Below, in pieces: positions 8,374 to 19,717 of a stretch of DNA of 64,000 nt. The stretch's first letter is position 1. Each line of letters begins with the position of its first letter. The translations under genes and the position numbers were made by a program. Source of the stretch: SAR116 cluster alpha proteobacterium HIMB100 (GTDB lineage Bacteria; Pseudomonadota; Alphaproteobacteria; Puniceispirillales; Puniceispirillaceae); NCBI GenBank assembly GCA_000238815.2, contig AFXB01000001.1, forward strand, positions 124,001 to 188,000. The letters run 5' to 3'. The notes under the pieces were generated by a model. It did no database searches. It had not been told where the DNA came from and worked only from the letters and a program-made list of their open reading frames with translations.

Positions 8374-8435
8374 GGCTTATTCATGCGGGGTGTAGAACAG
8401 GGGTTGGTCTTTTCTGCCAAGGTGGGGATAAAACT

Positions 8436-8801
8436 ATGGATTCGTATCTAGCTGAGTATCTGCCGATAGCTGTGTTCATGGCGATTGCTGTCGGTTTGTC
8501 ATTAGCCTTTGTGATTGGCGCCTTTGTTGTTGGCTCGCAAAAACCTGACATTGAAAAACTAACTGCTTATGAATGCGGCTTTGATGCGTTTGATGATTCG
8601 CGCAAACCTTTTGATGTCCGGTTTTATCTGGTTGCTATTCTTTTTATCATTTTCGACCTTGAAATTGCCTTTTTGTTTCCCTGGGCCGTCGCCCTTGGTG
8701 ATATTGGTCTGTTCGGGTTTTGGTCGATGATGATTTTCCTTGGCGTGCTGACCATTGGTTTTGTGTATGAATGGAAAACAGGAGCTCTGGAATGGGAATA
8801 A
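8436..8801 (+). CDS. nuoA: NADH-quinone oxidoreductase subunit A
   Basis: A 121-residue membrane subunit of complex I. It has three expected helices and the conserved loop [32 protein letters not shown], whose acidic residues belong to the quinone-site loop region. The ATG at 8436 follows AAGGTGGGG and gives the normal family length; an earlier in-frame ATG at 8355 would add an unrelated 27-residue extension. It is first in a contiguous nuoA-N operon and its end overlaps nuoB by ten bases. Confidence 0.95.
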   Translation: MDSYLAEYLPIAVFMAIAVGLSLAFVIGAFVVGSQKPDIEKLTAYECGFDAFDDSRKPFDVRFYLVAILFIIFDLEIAFLFPWAVALGDIGLFGFWSMMIFLGVLTIGFVYEWKTGALEWE

Positions 8802-9370
8802 GTGATAAACCCCTTCTGCCTGCCGGTTCTGATGATTTATCCTTTGACAGGCCGATCCCCCCTGGCGCTGATCAAGATGCCATTTTGAATGCCGTAACAG
8901 ACGAGATTACAAATCGCGGATTTGTTATCGCTAAAGCGGACAAATTGTTTAACTGGGCGCGCTCTGGCTCACTTTGGCCGATGACGTTTGGTTTGGCCTG
9001 TTGTGCTGTTGAAATGATGCATTCTGCGGCAAGCCGATATGACATGGACCGGTATGGCATGTTGTTCCGGCCCAGCCCACGCCAGTCAGATGTGATGATT
9101 GTTGCGGGAACGCTGACCAACAAAATGGCACCAGCTCTGCGCCGTGTATATGACCAGATGCCTGAGCCGCGCTGGGTTTTGTCAATGGGTTCATGTGCAA
9201 ATGGCGGTGGCTATTATCACTATTCCTATGCGGTGGTGCGCGGATGTGACCGGATTGTGCCTGTGGATGTATATGTTCCTGGCTGTCCGCCGACTGCAGA
9301 AGCCCTGATTTATGGATTGCTGCAACTGCAGAAAAAAATCAAAAGAACCGGGACAATTGCCCGCACTTAA
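8792..9370 (+). CDS. nuoB: NADH-quinone oxidoreductase subunit B (N2 iron-sulfur subunit)
   Basis: A 192-residue subunit carrying the terminal 4Fe-4S cluster N2 that hands electrons to quinone. Ligands are the adjacent cysteines in FGLACCAVE, the cysteine in [10 protein letters not shown] and that in [11 protein letters not shown]. The ATG at 8792 has GGAG six to seven bases upstream; an in-frame ATG at 8771 lies deeper inside nuoA and lacks a comparable site. It sits at the junction of the peripheral arm and membrane arm of complex I with NuoC, D and H. Confidence 0.95.
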   Translation: MGISDKPLLPAGSDDLSFDRPIPPGADQDAILNAVTDEITNRGFVIAKADKLFNWARSGSLWPMTFGLACCAVEMMHSAASRYDMDRYGMLFRPSPRQSDVMIVAGTLTNKMAPALRRVYDQMPEPRWVLSMGSCANGGGYYHYSYAVVRGCDRIVPVDVYVPGCPPTAEALIYGLLQLQKKIKRTGTIART

Positions 9371-9392
9371 AGGGCGGGACACCATGAAATGC

Positions 9393-9420
9393 GGGGGCTG
9401 AAGTACTGTCAGGCCCCTTT
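9393..9420 (+). other. GC-rich hairpin between nuoB and nuoC
   Basis: GGGG at 9393-9396 and CTGA at 9398-9401 pair with TCAG at 9409-9412 and CCCC at 9414-9417 around a 7-base loop, leaving one G-G mismatch. TTT follows. It lies in the longest gap within the operon and could be a partial terminator or an RNA-processing/stability element. Confidence 0.4.
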
Positions 9421-9442
9421 AACTTATGTCAACAGGAATGTC

Positions 9443-10114
9443 ATGACAGAGCCATCACAGCCAGAACTGAATACCCCCTCAGATAACAACCGATCTGTTG
9501 CTGATGACAAGTTAACGTCTATTGCAGAGCGGCTGTCGTCTTTGTTTGGCGAGTCTTGCCGGTTAGAAAGAGCGGGCGGCGAGCTGCGCCTGAGGTGTGA
9601 TGTGTCTGACCTGCTTTATGTGCTGAAAACACTAAGAGATGATCCTGTTCTGCAGTTCAAGCAGCTGAGTGACTTGACAGCTGTTGATTATCCCGAACGT
9701 GCGCAGCGCTTTGACGTTGTTTATCAGATGCTGTCTTTGGCACTTAATGCGCGGATCCGCGTTCTGACTTCGGTTGAGGATGGCGATATCGTGCCGTCTG
9801 CTATTGATTTGTTTGCCTCTGCCAATTGGGCTGAGCGTGAAGTTTGGGACATGTTTGGGATTTTCTTCTCAGGTCATCCTGATCTGCGGCGTTTGCTGAC
9901 AGATTACGGTTTTGAGGGGCATCCTTTGCGTAAGGATTTCCCACTGACAGGTTATGTTGAGGTACGATATAACGATACAGAGCGCAGGGTTGTGTATGAG
10001 CCTGTGCATCTGACGCAGGAATATCGAGATTTTGACTTCCTGAGTCCTTGGGAAGGCATGCAATTATCGCCTGCAGAACAGAATGGTGCCGACACATCAG
10101 AAGGGGAGGCCTGA
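9443..10114 (+). CDS. nuoC: NADH-quinone oxidoreductase subunit C
   Basis: A 223-residue peripheral-arm subunit of complex I without cofactors, binding NuoD. The signature [24 protein letters not shown] is followed by [16 protein letters not shown], both diagnostic of the 30-kDa subunit family. The ATG at 9443 is preceded by AACAGGA; an in-frame ATG at 9389 would lie inside the hairpin region between nuoB and nuoC and is less likely. The N-terminal 25 residues are a low-conservation, Ser/Asn-rich tail. NuoC and NuoD are separate genes here, unlike the fused form in enterobacteria. Confidence 0.94.
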   Translation: MTEPSQPELNTPSDNNRSVADDKLTSIAERLSSLFGESCRLERAGGELRLRCDVSDLLYVLKTLRDDPVLQFKQLSDLTAVDYPERAQRFDVVYQMLSLALNARIRVLTSVEDGDIVPSAIDLFASANWAEREVWDMFGIFFSGHPDLRRLLTDYGFEGHPLRKDFPLTGYVEVRYNDTERRVVYEPVHLTQEYRDFDFLSPWEGMQLSPAEQNGADTSEGEA

Positions 10115-10117
10115 GCC

Positions 10118-11296
10118 ATGGGTGAGATGCAGATCAGACCTTTAACACTGAATTTTGGCCCCCAACATCCAGCAGCCCACGGGGTTTTGCGTCTGGTTCT
10201 TGAGATGGATGGCGAAATTATTGATCGGGCTGATCCTCATGTTGGGTTATTGCATCGCGGCACTGAAAAGCTGATTGAAAATAAAACCTACCTTCAGGCT
10301 CTGCCGTATTTTGACAGACTTGATTACGTTTCCCCAATGAATCAGGAACACGCCTGGGCATTGGCTGTTGAAAAGGCTCTGAATATTGATGTGCCGAAAC
10401 GTGCGCAACATATTCGCGTACTTTATTGCGAAATCGGCCGGATTCTGAATCATCTTTTGAATCTGACAACCTTTGCGATTGATGTTGGGGCGATGACCCC
10501 TCTGTTGTGGGGCTTCGAAGAGCGCGAAACGCTGATGGAATTTTATGAGCGGGCCTCTGGCGCGCGCCTGCATGCTGCTTATTTTCGGCCAGGTGGGGTT
10601 CACCAAGATCTGCCAGATGGGCTGACAGACGATATTCTGACTTGGGCGGATAACTTCCCCAGCTTTATTGCTGATCTTGAGACTTTGTTAACCAATAACC
10701 GTATTTTCAAACAACGCACAGTGGATATTGGTGTTCTTTCAACAGAGGAAGCTCTCGATCTGGGGATGAGCGGGCCTGTATTGCGGGCAACCGGTCATGC
10801 TTGGGATTTACGGAAGGCGCAGCCATATGATTGTTATGCTGAGATGGATTTTGATATTCCTGTCGGCACAACCGGTGATTGTTATGCCCGCTATCTGGTG
10901 CGTATCGAAGAAATGAAGCAATCATTGCGGATCATAAAGCAGTCGATAGAGACAATGCCAGGTGGGCCTGTATTGGCTGAAAATAATAAAGTCACGCCGC
11001 CGCGCCGTGGCGAAATGAAGCAATCTATGGAAGCTTTGATTCACCACTTCAAACTGTATACTGAAGGTTTTCATCTTCCTGAAGGGGACAGCTATACCGC
11101 TGTTGAAGCTCCAAAAGGTGAATTTGGTGTTTACCTTGTTGCTGATGGGACAAATAAACCTTATCGGGCTCGTCTGCGCGCGCCGGGTTATTATTTTATG
11201 GCTGCGGTTGATTATATGTCACGTGGTCATATGTTGGCCGATTCTGTGGCCATTATTGGCTCATTGGATATTGTTTTTGGTGAGATTGACAGATGA
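10118..11296 (+). CDS. nuoD: NADH-quinone oxidoreductase subunit D (49-kDa)
   Basis: A 392-residue subunit that, with NuoB, forms the quinone-reducing pocket. The N-terminus contains [14 protein letters not shown] with the conserved histidines near the quinone headgroup, then [14 protein letters not shown] and the NiFe-hydrogenase-like [22 protein letters not shown] region. The length matches the family. The start follows GGGGAGG closely after the nuoC stop, and the final ATGA overlaps nuoE by four bases, so translation is coupled. Confidence 0.96.
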   Translation: MGEMQIRPLTLNFGPQHPAAHGVLRLVLEMDGEIIDRADPHVGLLHRGTEKLIENKTYLQALPYFDRLDYVSPMNQEHAWALAVEKALNIDVPKRAQHIRVLYCEIGRILNHLLNLTTFAIDVGAMTPLLWGFEERETLMEFYERASGARLHAAYFRPGGVHQDLPDGLTDDILTWADNFPSFIADLETLLTNNRIFKQRTVDIGVLSTEEALDLGMSGPVLRATGHAWDLRKAQPYDCYAEMDFDIPVGTTGDCYARYLVRIEEMKQSLRIIKQSIETMPGGPVLAENNKVTPPRRGEMKQSMEALIHHFKLYTEGFHLPEGDSYTAVEAPKGEFGVYLVADGTNKPYRARLRAPGYYFMAAVDYMSRGHMLADSVAIIGSLDIVFGEIDR

Positions 11297-11919
11297 GTAT
11301 TTCAACCCTTATTGCCGAAAATCAGCCTGATGTTTTCGCTTTTACAGCTGAAAGTGAAGCTGAAATTCAACAGCAGCTCGCTAAATATCCAGACGGGCGT
11401 CAGGCCAGTGCAGTGAAATCATTGCTGTATATTGCGCAGAGGCAGCATGATAACTGGATCCCGATGAAGGCAATTGAAGCGATTGCAGAACGGCTGGCTA
11501 TGCCAGAGATGCGGGTGCTGGAGGTAGCCAGTTTTTACACTATGTTCAACCTGAAGCCCGTTGGTAAATGGTATCTTCAGGTATGTGGGACGACACCATG
11601 CATGCTGCGCGGGTCCGACGATGTCAGCCGGTGCATTAAAGATAAGCTGAATATCACATCCGGCCAAACCTCAGAATGCGGAAAATTTTCATTGTTGGAA
11701 GTTGAATGTTTGGGTGCGTGTGTGAACGCACCTATCCTGCAGGTGAATGACGATTTTTATGAGGATATGGACTATCAGTCGACAGCTGATCTGCTGACAG
11801 CATTGGCAGCGGACAAGCCGCCGGCTGTTGGTTCAGTTATCGGGCGACAGGGGTCTGAATCAGAAGATGGGGCAACCACTCTGAAAGCTGTGAAAAAATC
11901 AGCACGCGGAGGCAAATAA
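11293..11919 (+). CDS. nuoE: NADH-quinone oxidoreductase subunit E (24-kDa, 2Fe-2S)
   Basis: A 208-residue thioredoxin-fold subunit of the NADH dehydrogenase module. The N1a 2Fe-2S ligands are the CGTTPC pair followed by the ECLGAC pair about forty residues later. The last forty residues, rich in Ser, Ala and Lys, extend past the domain and are poorly conserved. The start overlaps nuoD by four bases and the TAATG at the end overlaps nuoF by one base. Confidence 0.95.
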   Translation: MSISTLIAENQPDVFAFTAESEAEIQQQLAKYPDGRQASAVKSLLYIAQRQHDNWIPMKAIEAIAERLAMPEMRVLEVASFYTMFNLKPVGKWYLQVCGTTPCMLRGSDDVSRCIKDKLNITSGQTSECGKFSLLEVECLGACVNAPILQVNDDFYEDMDYQSTADLLTALAADKPPAVGSVIGRQGSESEDGATTLKAVKKSARGGK

Positions 11920-13205
11920 TGCTGGCAGATAAGGACAGAATTTTTACAAATCTTTATGGTTGGGGCGACCCAATGCTGGCTGGCGCAAAACAGCGTGGTG
12001 ATTGGGATAACACAGCCGCCATTTTGGCCCGTGGTCATGAAGATGTCATCGAAGAGGTGAAGGCCTCTGGCCTGCGTGGGCGTGGTGGGGCAGGATTCCC
12101 AACCGGCCTGAAATGGTCCTTTATGCCAAAAGAAGTTGGGGCAAGACCACATTATCTGGTGGTGAATGCCGATGAATCAGAGCCGGGAACCTGTAAAGAC
12201 AGAGATATTATCCGGCATGAACCTCACAAGCTTCTTGAAGGTTGTGTGGTTGCTGGTTTTGCGATGCGTGCTCATGCGGCTTATATCTATATCCGCGGTG
12301 AATTTTATAATGAATATAAGGTGCTGCAATCTGCAATAGACGAAGCCTATGATGCGGGACTGTTAGGGGTGAATGCCGCCGGTTCAGGCTGGGCGTTTGA
12401 TATTTACCTGCATCGCGGGGCAGGGGCGTATATCTGTGGTGAGGAAACCGCACTGCTGGAATCGCTGGAAGGTAAGAAGGGCCAGCCACGTCTGAAGCCG
12501 CCCTTTCCGGCTGGTGTGGGGCTTTATGGGTGTCCGACGACGGTTAATAATGTTGAATCCATTGCTGTTGCGCCGACAATTCTGCGTCGGGGTGGGGCAT
12601 GGTTTGCCGGTCTGGGCAAGGAAAATAATACCGGCACAAAGCTGTTCTGTATTTCAGGACATGTAAATAAACCGTGCAATGTTGAAGAAGAAATGGGCAT
12701 ACCGTTAAAAGAGCTCATTGAAAAACATGCAGGCGGTGTGCGCGGCGGATGGGACAATCTGTTGGCCATCATTCCGGGCGGCTCGTCAACGCCATTGATG
12801 CCAAAAGATGTGTGCGAGACCATGACAATGGATTTTGACGCGCTGCGGGCAGCTGGAACAGGTCTGGGCACAGCTGGTGTTATTGTGATGGACAAAAGCA
12901 CTGATATTGTGCGGGCGATTGCGCGTTTATCTTATTTTTATAAACATGAAAGCTGTGGGCAATGCACACCTTGTCGTGAAGGCACAGGCTGGATGTGGCG
13001 CATGATGGACCGGATGGTCCGTGGCGAAGCAGAGGTTCATGAGATTCAGACTCTGGAACAAGTCACCCGTCAGGTTGAAGGCCATACAATTTGTGCCCTT
13101 GGTGATGCTGCTGCTTGGCCTATTCAGGGTCTTATCAAACATTTCCGTCCTGAAATTGAACGTCGAATCGCGGCCCATCAGGCTGTGGTCAGTGCGGCAG
13201 AATAA
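11919..13205 (+). CDS. nuoF: NADH-quinone oxidoreductase subunit F (FMN/NADH-binding)
   Basis: A 428-residue subunit that accepts hydride from NADH onto FMN. It shows the glycine-rich nucleotide site [16 protein letters not shown] near residue 55, the FMN-site segment [21 protein letters not shown], and the N3 4Fe-4S motif [15 protein letters not shown] near residue 350. Length and motif spacing are normal. It overlaps nuoE by one base and is followed twelve bases later by nuoG, which has an AAGGGGAA ribosome site. Confidence 0.96.
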   Translation: MLADKDRIFTNLYGWGDPMLAGAKQRGDWDNTAAILARGHEDVIEEVKASGLRGRGGAGFPTGLKWSFMPKEVGARPHYLVVNADESEPGTCKDRDIIRHEPHKLLEGCVVAGFAMRAHAAYIYIRGEFYNEYKVLQSAIDEAYDAGLLGVNAAGSGWAFDIYLHRGAGAYICGEETALLESLEGKKGQPRLKPPFPAGVGLYGCPTTVNNVESIAVAPTILRRGGAWFAGLGKENNTGTKLFCISGHVNKPCNVEEEMGIPLKELIEKHAGGVRGGWDNLLAIIPGGSSTPLMPKDVCETMTMDFDALRAAGTGLGTAGVIVMDKSTDIVRAIARLSYFYKHESCGQCTPCREGTGWMWRMMDRMVRGEAEVHEIQTLEQVTRQVEGHTICALGDAAAWPIQGLIKHFRPEIERRIAAHQAVVSAAE

Positions 13206-13217
13206 GGGGAACAAACA

Positions 13218-15278
13218 ATGCCAAAGCTGACTGTAGATGGTATTGAAGTAGAGGTTGAAGACGGCGCAACCGTGCTGCAGGCCTGTGAAGAAGCTGGAGC
13301 TGAAATCCCACGCTTTTGTTATCATGAGCGTCTGTCTATTGCAGGCAATTGCCGGATGTGTCTGGTGGATATGGAACGTGCCCCAAAGCCCATTGCGTCA
13401 TGTGCGATGCCCGCCGGGGACGGTATGGTCATCGATACACAGTCTGAGCGCGTAAAAAAAGCCCGCGAAGGGGTGATGGAATTCCTGTTGGTCAATCACC
13501 CTCTGGATTGTCCGATTTGTGATCAGGGCGGTGAATGTGATTTGCAAGACCAGGCGATGGGCTATGGTCATGATGCTTCTCGTTACGCTGAGAACAAGCG
13601 GGCGGTTAGCGAAAAACATATGGGTCCTCTGATCAAAACAGTAATGACCCGTTGTATTCATTGTACCCGTTGTGTGCGGTTTTCCACTGAGGTGGCCGGC
13701 GTTCCTGACTTAGGCGCGATTGGCCGTGGCGAGAATGTTGAGATCACAACTTATCTTGAACAAACGCTCGCAAGCGAATTATCCGCAAATGTGATTGATT
13801 TATGTCCAGTTGGGGCATTGACTTCCCGGCCATACGCATTTGTGGCACGGCCATGGGAGTTAAATAAGGTCGAATCTGTTGATGTTATGGATGCGATGGG
13901 CAGCAATATACGCATTGATGCCCGGGGCAGCCAGGTGATGCGTGTTCTGCCGCGCCTGAATGAAGACATCAATGAAGAATGGATTTCAGATAAAACCCGT
14001 TATGCCATTGATGGGCTGCGGCGTCAGCGACTGGACCAGCCTTATTTACGCGGTGAGGATGGTCGTCTGCATCCTGCAAGTTGGGATCAGGCCTTTGAGG
14101 CTATTGTCGCCAAGATGAAAAAGGCAAAACCTGCAGAAATGGCAGCAATTGCCGGAAATCAGGTTGACGCTGAAGCAATGTTTGCTTTGAAAAGCCTGTT
14201 TGACAAGCTGGGCAGCCCGAATATCGATTGCCGGCAAGATGGTGCAAAGCTGACAGCTAAGCCGAGATCTTCGTATCTGTTTAACACCACAATCGCCGGA
14301 ATTGACGAAGCTGACGCCATTTTGATTATCGGCAGTAACCCTCGTCTGGAAGCCGCAGTGATGAATGCGCGGATCAGACGAAATTACTTATATAACCGGA
14401 CCCCAATTGCGTTGATCGGGCCGGAAGCAGAGTTAACCTATCCTGTTGAACATTTGGGCACGGATATGTCTGTGCTTGAGGGGTTGGCAAGTGGAAAGCA
14501 CAAATTTGCCAAGACTCTGAAGAAGGCCAAACGCCCGATGGTGATCCTGGGTATGGGCGCATTATGCCGTGCTGATGGTCAGGCAGTTATGGCCCTTGCC
14601 CGCCAGATTGCAGAAGATACTGGCATGATCACGGATAGCTGGAACGGCTTTAACGTGCTTCATACAGCTGCATCACGTGTTGCTGGTCTCGATATGGGGT
14701 TTGTGCCGGGCAAAGGTGGTAAGGACGTCTCTGCAATGCTGAAATCGGCAGCAAAAGCAGAAATGAAGCTTGTCTGGCTGCTGGGCGCAGATGAAGTGGA
14801 TATGTCGGCTTTGTCTGATAGTTTTGTGATTTATCAGGGGCATCATGGGGATGCCGGGGCGGCGGCAGCTGATGTGATCCTGCCGGGTGCGGCTTATACT
14901 GAAAAAGACGGCCTGTATGTGAATTTTGAAGGCCGGGTGCAGATGGCGCGTCGGGCAACCTTCCCGCCAGGTGAGGCAAAAGAAGATTGGGCTATTATCA
15001 GGGCTTTGTCAGAACGGCTGAATAAAACTTTGCCGTTTGATACTGCAGGCGCGGTGCGTGATGCCCTGATGGCGGCGGTGCCAAGTTTCCAAACATTGGA
15101 CGAGGTTGTGCCTGCGAAATGGGCCAAATTCGGTCGGACAGGAAAATTGAGCGAAGAGGCGGTGTCTGCCGGCCTCAGCCAGTTCCATATGACCTGTGCT
15201 GTGTCACGTTCATCTGAAACCATGGCAGCGTGCCATCAGGCCGTTCAAGCTGGTGACGCTAGCTTGGCGGCGGAATAA
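13218..15278 (+). CDS. nuoG: NADH-quinone oxidoreductase subunit G (75-kDa)
   Basis: A 686-residue multi-cluster subunit. The N-terminal ferredoxin domain has cysteines in [18 protein letters not shown], followed by the His/Cys-ligated cluster region [19 protein letters not shown] and the 4Fe-4S segment [12 protein letters not shown]. The rest is a degenerate molybdopterin-oxidoreductase-like domain, as in other alphaproteobacterial NuoG. The C-terminal part is less conserved. It conducts electrons from NuoF/E to NuoI and lies in normal operon order. Confidence 0.96.
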   Translation: MPKLTVDGIEVEVEDGATVLQACEEAGAEIPRFCYHERLSIAGNCRMCLVDMERAPKPIASCAMPAGDGMVIDTQSERVKKAREGVMEFLLVNHPLDCPICDQGGECDLQDQAMGYGHDASRYAENKRAVSEKHMGPLIKTVMTRCIHCTRCVRFSTEVAGVPDLGAIGRGENVEITTYLEQTLASELSANVIDLCPVGALTSRPYAFVARPWELNKVESVDVMDAMGSNIRIDARGSQVMRVLPRLNEDINEEWISDKTRYAIDGLRRQRLDQPYLRGEDGRLHPASWDQAFEAIVAKMKKAKPAEMAAIAGNQVDAEAMFALKSLFDKLGSPNIDCRQDGAKLTAKPRSSYLFNTTIAGIDEADAILIIGSNPRLEAAVMNARIRRNYLYNRTPIALIGPEAELTYPVEHLGTDMSVLEGLASGKHKFAKTLKKAKRPMVILGMGALCRADGQAVMALARQIAEDTGMITDSWNGFNVLHTAASRVAGLDMGFVPGKGGKDVSAMLKSAAKAEMKLVWLLGADEVDMSALSDSFVIYQGHHGDAGAAAADVILPGAAYTEKDGLYVNFEGRVQMARRATFPPGEAKEDWAIIRALSERLNKTLPFDTAGAVRDALMAAVPSFQTLDEVVPAKWAKFGRTGKLSEEAVSAGLSQFHMTCAVSRSSETMAACHQAVQAGDASLAAE

Positions 15279-15301
15279 CTGGTCAGGCGAGGGGAGAGGC
15301 T

Positions 15302-16312
15302 ATGGAACAAGTCTGGTATATCGAGCTGGCGTGGATGGTTGCCAAGATTATGGTCATTGTTGGCCCGCTTCTGATCGGGGTGGCCTATCTGACACTGGCT
15401 GAACGTCGTGTGATTGGGTTTATGCAACTGCGTAAAGGCCCGAATGTCGTCGGCCCGTTTGGCTTGTTCCAGCCTTTTGCGGATGCGCTAAAGCTGATGG
15501 CAAAAGAAACGATTTTGCCTGCTGGTGCAGATAAAACCGTGTTCATTATCGCGCCGATGCTCACCTTTGTGTTGGCGCTGGTGGCCTGGGCGGTCATACC
15601 GTTTGGAGAGGGGCTGGTTCTGGCTGATGTGAATGTTGGCATCCTGTATCTGTTTGCGATCAGCTCTCTTGGTGTGTATGGCGTGATCATGGCGGGCTGG
15701 GCCAGTAATTCAAAATATGCATTTTTAGGGGCGTTGCGGTCAGCAGCCCAAATGGTGTCATATGAAGTCTCTATGGGTCTGGTCATCATTAATGTGTTGA
15801 TTTGCGTGGGCTCATTGAACTTGTCCTTGATCGTTGAAGCCCAGCGGGAGATGTGGTTTGCCCTGCCGCTGTTTCCAATGTTTGTTGTGTTTTTCATCTC
15901 TACCTTAGCTGAGACAAATCGCGCTCCGTTTGATTTGCCTGAAGGCGAGTCTGAACTGGTTGCTGGTTATTTTGTTGAATATTCATCGATGAGCTTTGCG
16001 CTGTTCTTTTTGGGTGAATACGCCAATATGATTTTGATGAGCGCAATGACGACCGTGCTGTTCTTGGGGGGCTGGCTGCCGCCTGTTGATATTGCACCGT
16101 TCAATCTGATCCCGGGTCCGATTTGGTTCATTGTTAAAATCTGTCTGGTTTTGTTTGTATTCTTGTGGGTGCGGGCCACAACACCGCGTTACAGATATGA
16201 TCAGCTGATGCGTTTGGGCTGGAAGATATTCCTGCCCTTCTCCCTGATTTATGTTGTGCTGACCGCCGGTTTTCTGGTGGCGACTGACAGCCTGCCTGTG
16301 CTTGGCGGCTAA
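15302..16312 (+). CDS. nuoH: NADH-quinone oxidoreductase subunit H
   Basis: A 336-residue membrane subunit with about eight hydrophobic helices that links the quinone cavity to the proton channels. Diagnostic segments are [19 protein letters not shown] near residue 35 and [20 protein letters not shown] near residue 205, which carry the conserved charged residues of the E-channel. The ATG follows GGGGAGAGGCT. Normal length and position between nuoG and nuoI. Confidence 0.96.
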   Translation: MEQVWYIELAWMVAKIMVIVGPLLIGVAYLTLAERRVIGFMQLRKGPNVVGPFGLFQPFADALKLMAKETILPAGADKTVFIIAPMLTFVLALVAWAVIPFGEGLVLADVNVGILYLFAISSLGVYGVIMAGWASNSKYAFLGALRSAAQMVSYEVSMGLVIINVLICVGSLNLSLIVEAQREMWFALPLFPMFVVFFISTLAETNRAPFDLPEGESELVAGYFVEYSSMSFALFFLGEYANMILMSAMTTVLFLGGWLPPVDIAPFNLIPGPIWFIVKICLVLFVFLWVRATTPRYRYDQLMRLGWKIFLPFSLIYVVLTAGFLVATDSLPVLGG

Positions 16313-16336
16313 AAAATTGAGAAAGGAAATCTGGTC

Positions 16337-16825
16337 ATGAGTGCGATGGTCAATGCTTTACGGTCCTTTCTGCTGCTTGAGCTGGCAAGAGGTCTGTTGC
16401 TGACATTGAAATATTTCTTCAAGCCGAAAGCGACGCTGAATTACCCGTATGAAAAAGGGTATTTGTCGCCGCGCTTCAGAGGAGAGCATGCCCTGCGGCG
16501 CTATCCTAACGGCGAAGAGCGCTGTATCGCTTGTAAATTATGCGAGGCGGTTTGCCCTGCCCAGGCGATCACGATTGAGGCTGAACCGCGTGTTGACGGA
16601 TCTCGCCGGACCACACGTTACGACATTGATATGACAAAATGTATTTATTGTGGCTTCTGTCAGGAAGCCTGTCCTGTTGATGCGATTGTGGAAGGTCCGA
16701 ATTTCGAGTTCGCAACAGAGACCAGAGAAGAGCTGTTCTATGATAAAGACAAATTGCTGGCCAATGGTGACAGATGGGAAGCTGAAATCGCCCGTAATTT
16801 GGCGGCTGATGCAAAGTGGCGATAG
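16337..16825 (+). CDS. nuoI: NADH-quinone oxidoreductase subunit I (two 4Fe-4S clusters)
   Basis: A 162-residue ferredoxin-type subunit carrying clusters N6a and N6b. Two complete CxxCxxCxxxCP motifs are visible: [12 protein letters not shown] near residue 62 and [12 protein letters not shown] near residue 101. The amphipathic N-terminus lies along the membrane in known structures. The gene starts 24 bases after nuoH with an AAAGGAAA ribosome site. Confidence 0.96.
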   Translation: MSAMVNALRSFLLLELARGLLLTLKYFFKPKATLNYPYEKGYLSPRFRGEHALRRYPNGEERCIACKLCEAVCPAQAITIEAEPRVDGSRRTTRYDIDMTKCIYCGFCQEACPVDAIVEGPNFEFATETREELFYDKDKLLANGDRWEAEIARNLAADAKWR

Positions 16826-16853
16826 CCGGACAGGTGTGGGGGACTGAATTATA

Positions 16854-17459
16854 ATGATTTCTTCTGGGTTTTTCTATCTGTTTGCGCTTGTGACCTGTTT
16901 ATCTGGTCTGATGGTCATCTCATCGCGTAATCCGGTTCATTCAGTGTTATTTTTAATTTTGGCATTTTTCAATGCTGCCGGGCTCTTCATCCTGCTTAAT
17001 GCAGAGTTTCTGGCGATGCTGCTGGTGGTGGTTTATGTAGGCGCTGTAGCGGTTCTGTTCTTGTTTGTTGTCATGATGTTGGACATCAATTTTTCTGAAC
17101 TTCGCGAAGGATTTCAGAAATATCGGCCTCTTGGTCTTGTGATCGGGGGCATTTTGATTGCTGAGCTGATTGCGACTTTCTTCGAATATTCGGACATGAC
17201 GCAAAGCCTGCCTGCACAAGATGGTGTGCATAATACGCGTGCGCTGGGCCAGGTTATTTACACAGATTACATTTATCTATTCCAGCTGGCCGGTCTGATC
17301 CTGCTGGTGGCCATGGTTGGGGCGATTACATTGACCCTGCGGCGGCGTGCAGGTGTGCGCCGGCAGGTTATTGCCGATCAGAATAGCCGCACACGCGAAG
17401 AAACAGTCAGGCTAGCAAAAGTGCGGTCTGGTGACGGGGCAGAGGAGACCGTTCAATGA
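16854..17459 (+). CDS. nuoJ: NADH-quinone oxidoreductase subunit J
   Basis: A 201-residue membrane subunit with five expected helices; [18 protein letters not shown] in the third helix is the conserved pi-bulge region of the E-channel. The C-terminal thirty residues are charged and probably cytoplasmic. The stop overlaps the nuoK start by four bases. Confidence 0.94.
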   Translation: MISSGFFYLFALVTCLSGLMVISSRNPVHSVLFLILAFFNAAGLFILLNAEFLAMLLVVVYVGAVAVLFLFVVMMLDINFSELREGFQKYRPLGLVIGGILIAELIATFFEYSDMTQSLPAQDGVHNTRALGQVIYTDYIYLFQLAGLILLVAMVGAITLTLRRRAGVRRQVIADQNSRTREETVRLAKVRSGDGAEETVQ

Positions 17460-17770
17460 TGGGGGAAATCACACTCGCACATTACCTCACTGTAGCGGGT
17501 ATACTGTTTGTGTTTGGCGTGTTCGGTATTTTTATCAACCGAAAGAATGTTATCACAATTCTGATGTCGATCGAGCTGATTCTGCTCTCTGTCAGCATCA
17601 ATCTTGTAGCGTTTTCAGCTTATTCAGCTGATTTGACCGGGCAAATATTTTCGCTGTTTATTCTGACAGTTGCGGCTGCTGAAGCGGCCATTGGCTTGGC
17701 TATTCTGGTGGTTTATTTCCGCAACCGCGGCTCTATTGCGGTTGAAGATATCAATGTTATGAAAGGCTGA
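17456..17770 (+). CDS. nuoK: NADH-quinone oxidoreductase subunit K
   Basis: A 104-residue three-helix membrane subunit. The two conserved proton-path glutamates are visible in MSIELILLS (residue 40) and in [11 protein letters not shown] (near residue 75). Two ATGs lie side by side at 17456 and 17459; the first overlaps the nuoJ stop in an ATGA junction. Normal length and order. Confidence 0.95.
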   Translation: MMGEITLAHYLTVAGILFVFGVFGIFINRKNVITILMSIELILLSVSINLVAFSAYSADLTGQIFSLFILTVAAAEAAIGLAILVVYFRNRGSIAVEDINVMKG

Positions 17771-17778
17771 GACAGAAG

Positions 17779-19713
17779 ATGTTTTACAAAGCAATTGTCT
17801 TTTTGCCTCTGCTCGGCGCGATTGCGGCAGGCTTGCTCTCTTTGCGCAAGCTGGATGGTGCTGCCATAACCGCAAGTGTGTCTGGTGTATGTTTATCCTT
17901 TATTTTGTCTTGTTTTGCCTTTGGCTCAGTTGCCCTTGGCGGTGAACAGGTTATCGTGGATGTGGCCAGATGGATTGGTTCTGGTGACTTTCAGGCCCAT
18001 TGGACGCTCAGGTTCGATACGCTTACGGCTGTCATGCTGATCGTGGTAACTGGTGTATCGTCTTGTGTGCATATTTATTCAATCGGATATATGCATCATG
18101 ATAAGGCGATCGCCCGCTTTATGGCTTATCTCAGCTTATTTACATTTGCCATGCTTATGCTGGTCACAGCGGATAATTTAGTGCAATTGTTCTTTGGTTG
18201 GGAAGGGGTTGGCGTTGCCTCTTATCTGCTCATTGGTTTTTGGTATCATAAGGAATCCGCTCATACAGCGGCGATGAAAGCATTTGTTGTTAACCGGGTT
18301 GGCGACTTCGGTTTTGTTCTGGGGATTTTAGCAATTTTCGCGCTTACAGGATCTGTGAGTTTTGACGCGATTTTTGCTTCTGTTGCGGATTATCAGCCTG
18401 CCAGGATTTCCATTTTTGGTGTGTCTCTGCCTGCACTCGAAGTTGTGTCTGTGCTCTTATTTGTCGGAGCAATGGGGAAATCAGCTCAATTAGGCTTGCA
18501 TACTTGGCTGCCAGACGCGATGGAAGGGCCGACACCAGTATCTGCTTTGATCCACGCCGCCACAATGGTCACGGCGGGCGTGTTTTTGGTCTGTCGTATG
18601 TCACCGGTAATTGAATATGCGCCTGTTGCATTGGATATTATTACTCTGGTTGGTGCGTTAACAGCAATTTTCGCTGCCACTGTGGGAATGACACAGTTCG
18701 ATATCAAGCGGGTTATTGCTTATTCAACATGTTCCCAGCTGGGCTATATGTTCTTTGCAGCCGGCGTGTCAGCATATCCGGCAGCGATGTTTCATCTGAC
18801 TACTCATGCCTTTTTCAAAGCGTTGCTTTTCCTAGGGGCAGGGTCAGTCATCCATGCTTTGTCTAATGAGCAGGATTTGCGGAAAATGGGCGGTATCTGG
18901 CGTCAGGTTCCGGTCACCTACACAATGATGTGGATTGGCTCATTGGCCTTGGCTGGATTTCCGTTCTTTGCCGGATTTTATTCAAAAGACATGATCCTGG
19001 AAGCCGCTTATGGCGCCCATACCGGTATAGGAATGCTTGCTTTCTGGCTTGGCTGTGCTGCTGCGCTTCTAACCGCATTTTACAGCTGGCGGTTATTAAT
19101 CCTGGCTTTTCACGGCACCCCGCGCGCCAGTGATGAGGTGATGGCTCATGTGCATGAGAGCCCGAATGTAATGACATTGCCGCTTGTGCCTCTTGCATTA
19201 GGTGCGATTTTTGCGGGATGGATGGGCTATGATCTGTTTGTTGGTCATCACTGGCAAAATTTCTGGGGAAGTTCGATTTTCATCTTGCCGTCTCATGGTG
19301 CGATGGAAGCGGCCCATCATGTCCCGACTTGGGTGAAATTGCTGCCGATTGGGCTGGCTTCTGCAGGTGTTGTAGGCGCTTATATCGCTTATGCGCGCTT
19401 GCCATGGTTGCCTATATCCATTGCTGAGCGGGCAGGCGCATTATATCGTTTCTTGTTCAATAAATGGTATTTTGATGAGTTGTATGACCGCATTTTTGTC
19501 GGACCGGCGGTGCGAATCGGACGCCTGTTATGGGTGCGCGGAGACAAGGGAGTTATTGACCATTATGGTCCAGACGGCCTGTCGTCTCTGGTTGCCCGTT
19601 TGTCTGGCCGTCTGGTGCAGATACAAACTGGTTATGTGTATCATTATGCGTTTGCCATGATGATCGGTGTTGTTGTGCTGCTGACATGGTACTTCAGCGG
19701 GTTCGGGGGATAG
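17779..19713 (+). CDS. nuoL: NADH-quinone oxidoreductase subunit L (antiporter-like)
   Basis: A 644-residue antiporter-like subunit of the membrane arm with the long C-terminal lateral helix. Landmarks are FFGWEGVGVASYLLIGFWY (glutamate near residue 144), the lysine-bearing MGKSAQLGLHTWLPDAMEGPTPVSALIHAATMV segment and KMGG after it. Length is in the usual range. It starts eight bases after nuoK and is followed four bases later by nuoM. Confidence 0.96.
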   Translation: MFYKAIVFLPLLGAIAAGLLSLRKLDGAAITASVSGVCLSFILSCFAFGSVALGGEQVIVDVARWIGSGDFQAHWTLRFDTLTAVMLIVVTGVSSCVHIYSIGYMHHDKAIARFMAYLSLFTFAMLMLVTADNLVQLFFGWEGVGVASYLLIGFWYHKESAHTAAMKAFVVNRVGDFGFVLGILAIFALTGSVSFDAIFASVADYQPARISIFGVSLPALEVVSVLLFVGAMGKSAQLGLHTWLPDAMEGPTPVSALIHAATMVTAGVFLVCRMSPVIEYAPVALDIITLVGALTAIFAATVGMTQFDIKRVIAYSTCSQLGYMFFAAGVSAYPAAMFHLTTHAFFKALLFLGAGSVIHALSNEQDLRKMGGIWRQVPVTYTMMWIGSLALAGFPFFAGFYSKDMILEAAYGAHTGIGMLAFWLGCAAALLTAFYSWRLLILAFHGTPRASDEVMAHVHESPNVMTLPLVPLALGAIFAGWMGYDLFVGHHWQNFWGSSIFILPSHGAMEAAHHVPTWVKLLPIGLASAGVVGAYIAYARLPWLPISIAERAGALYRFLFNKWYFDELYDRIFVGPAVRIGRLLWVRGDKGVIDHYGPDGLSSLVARLSGRLVQIQTGYVYHYAFAMMIGVVVLLTWYFSGFGG

Positions 19714-19717
19714 TCTG

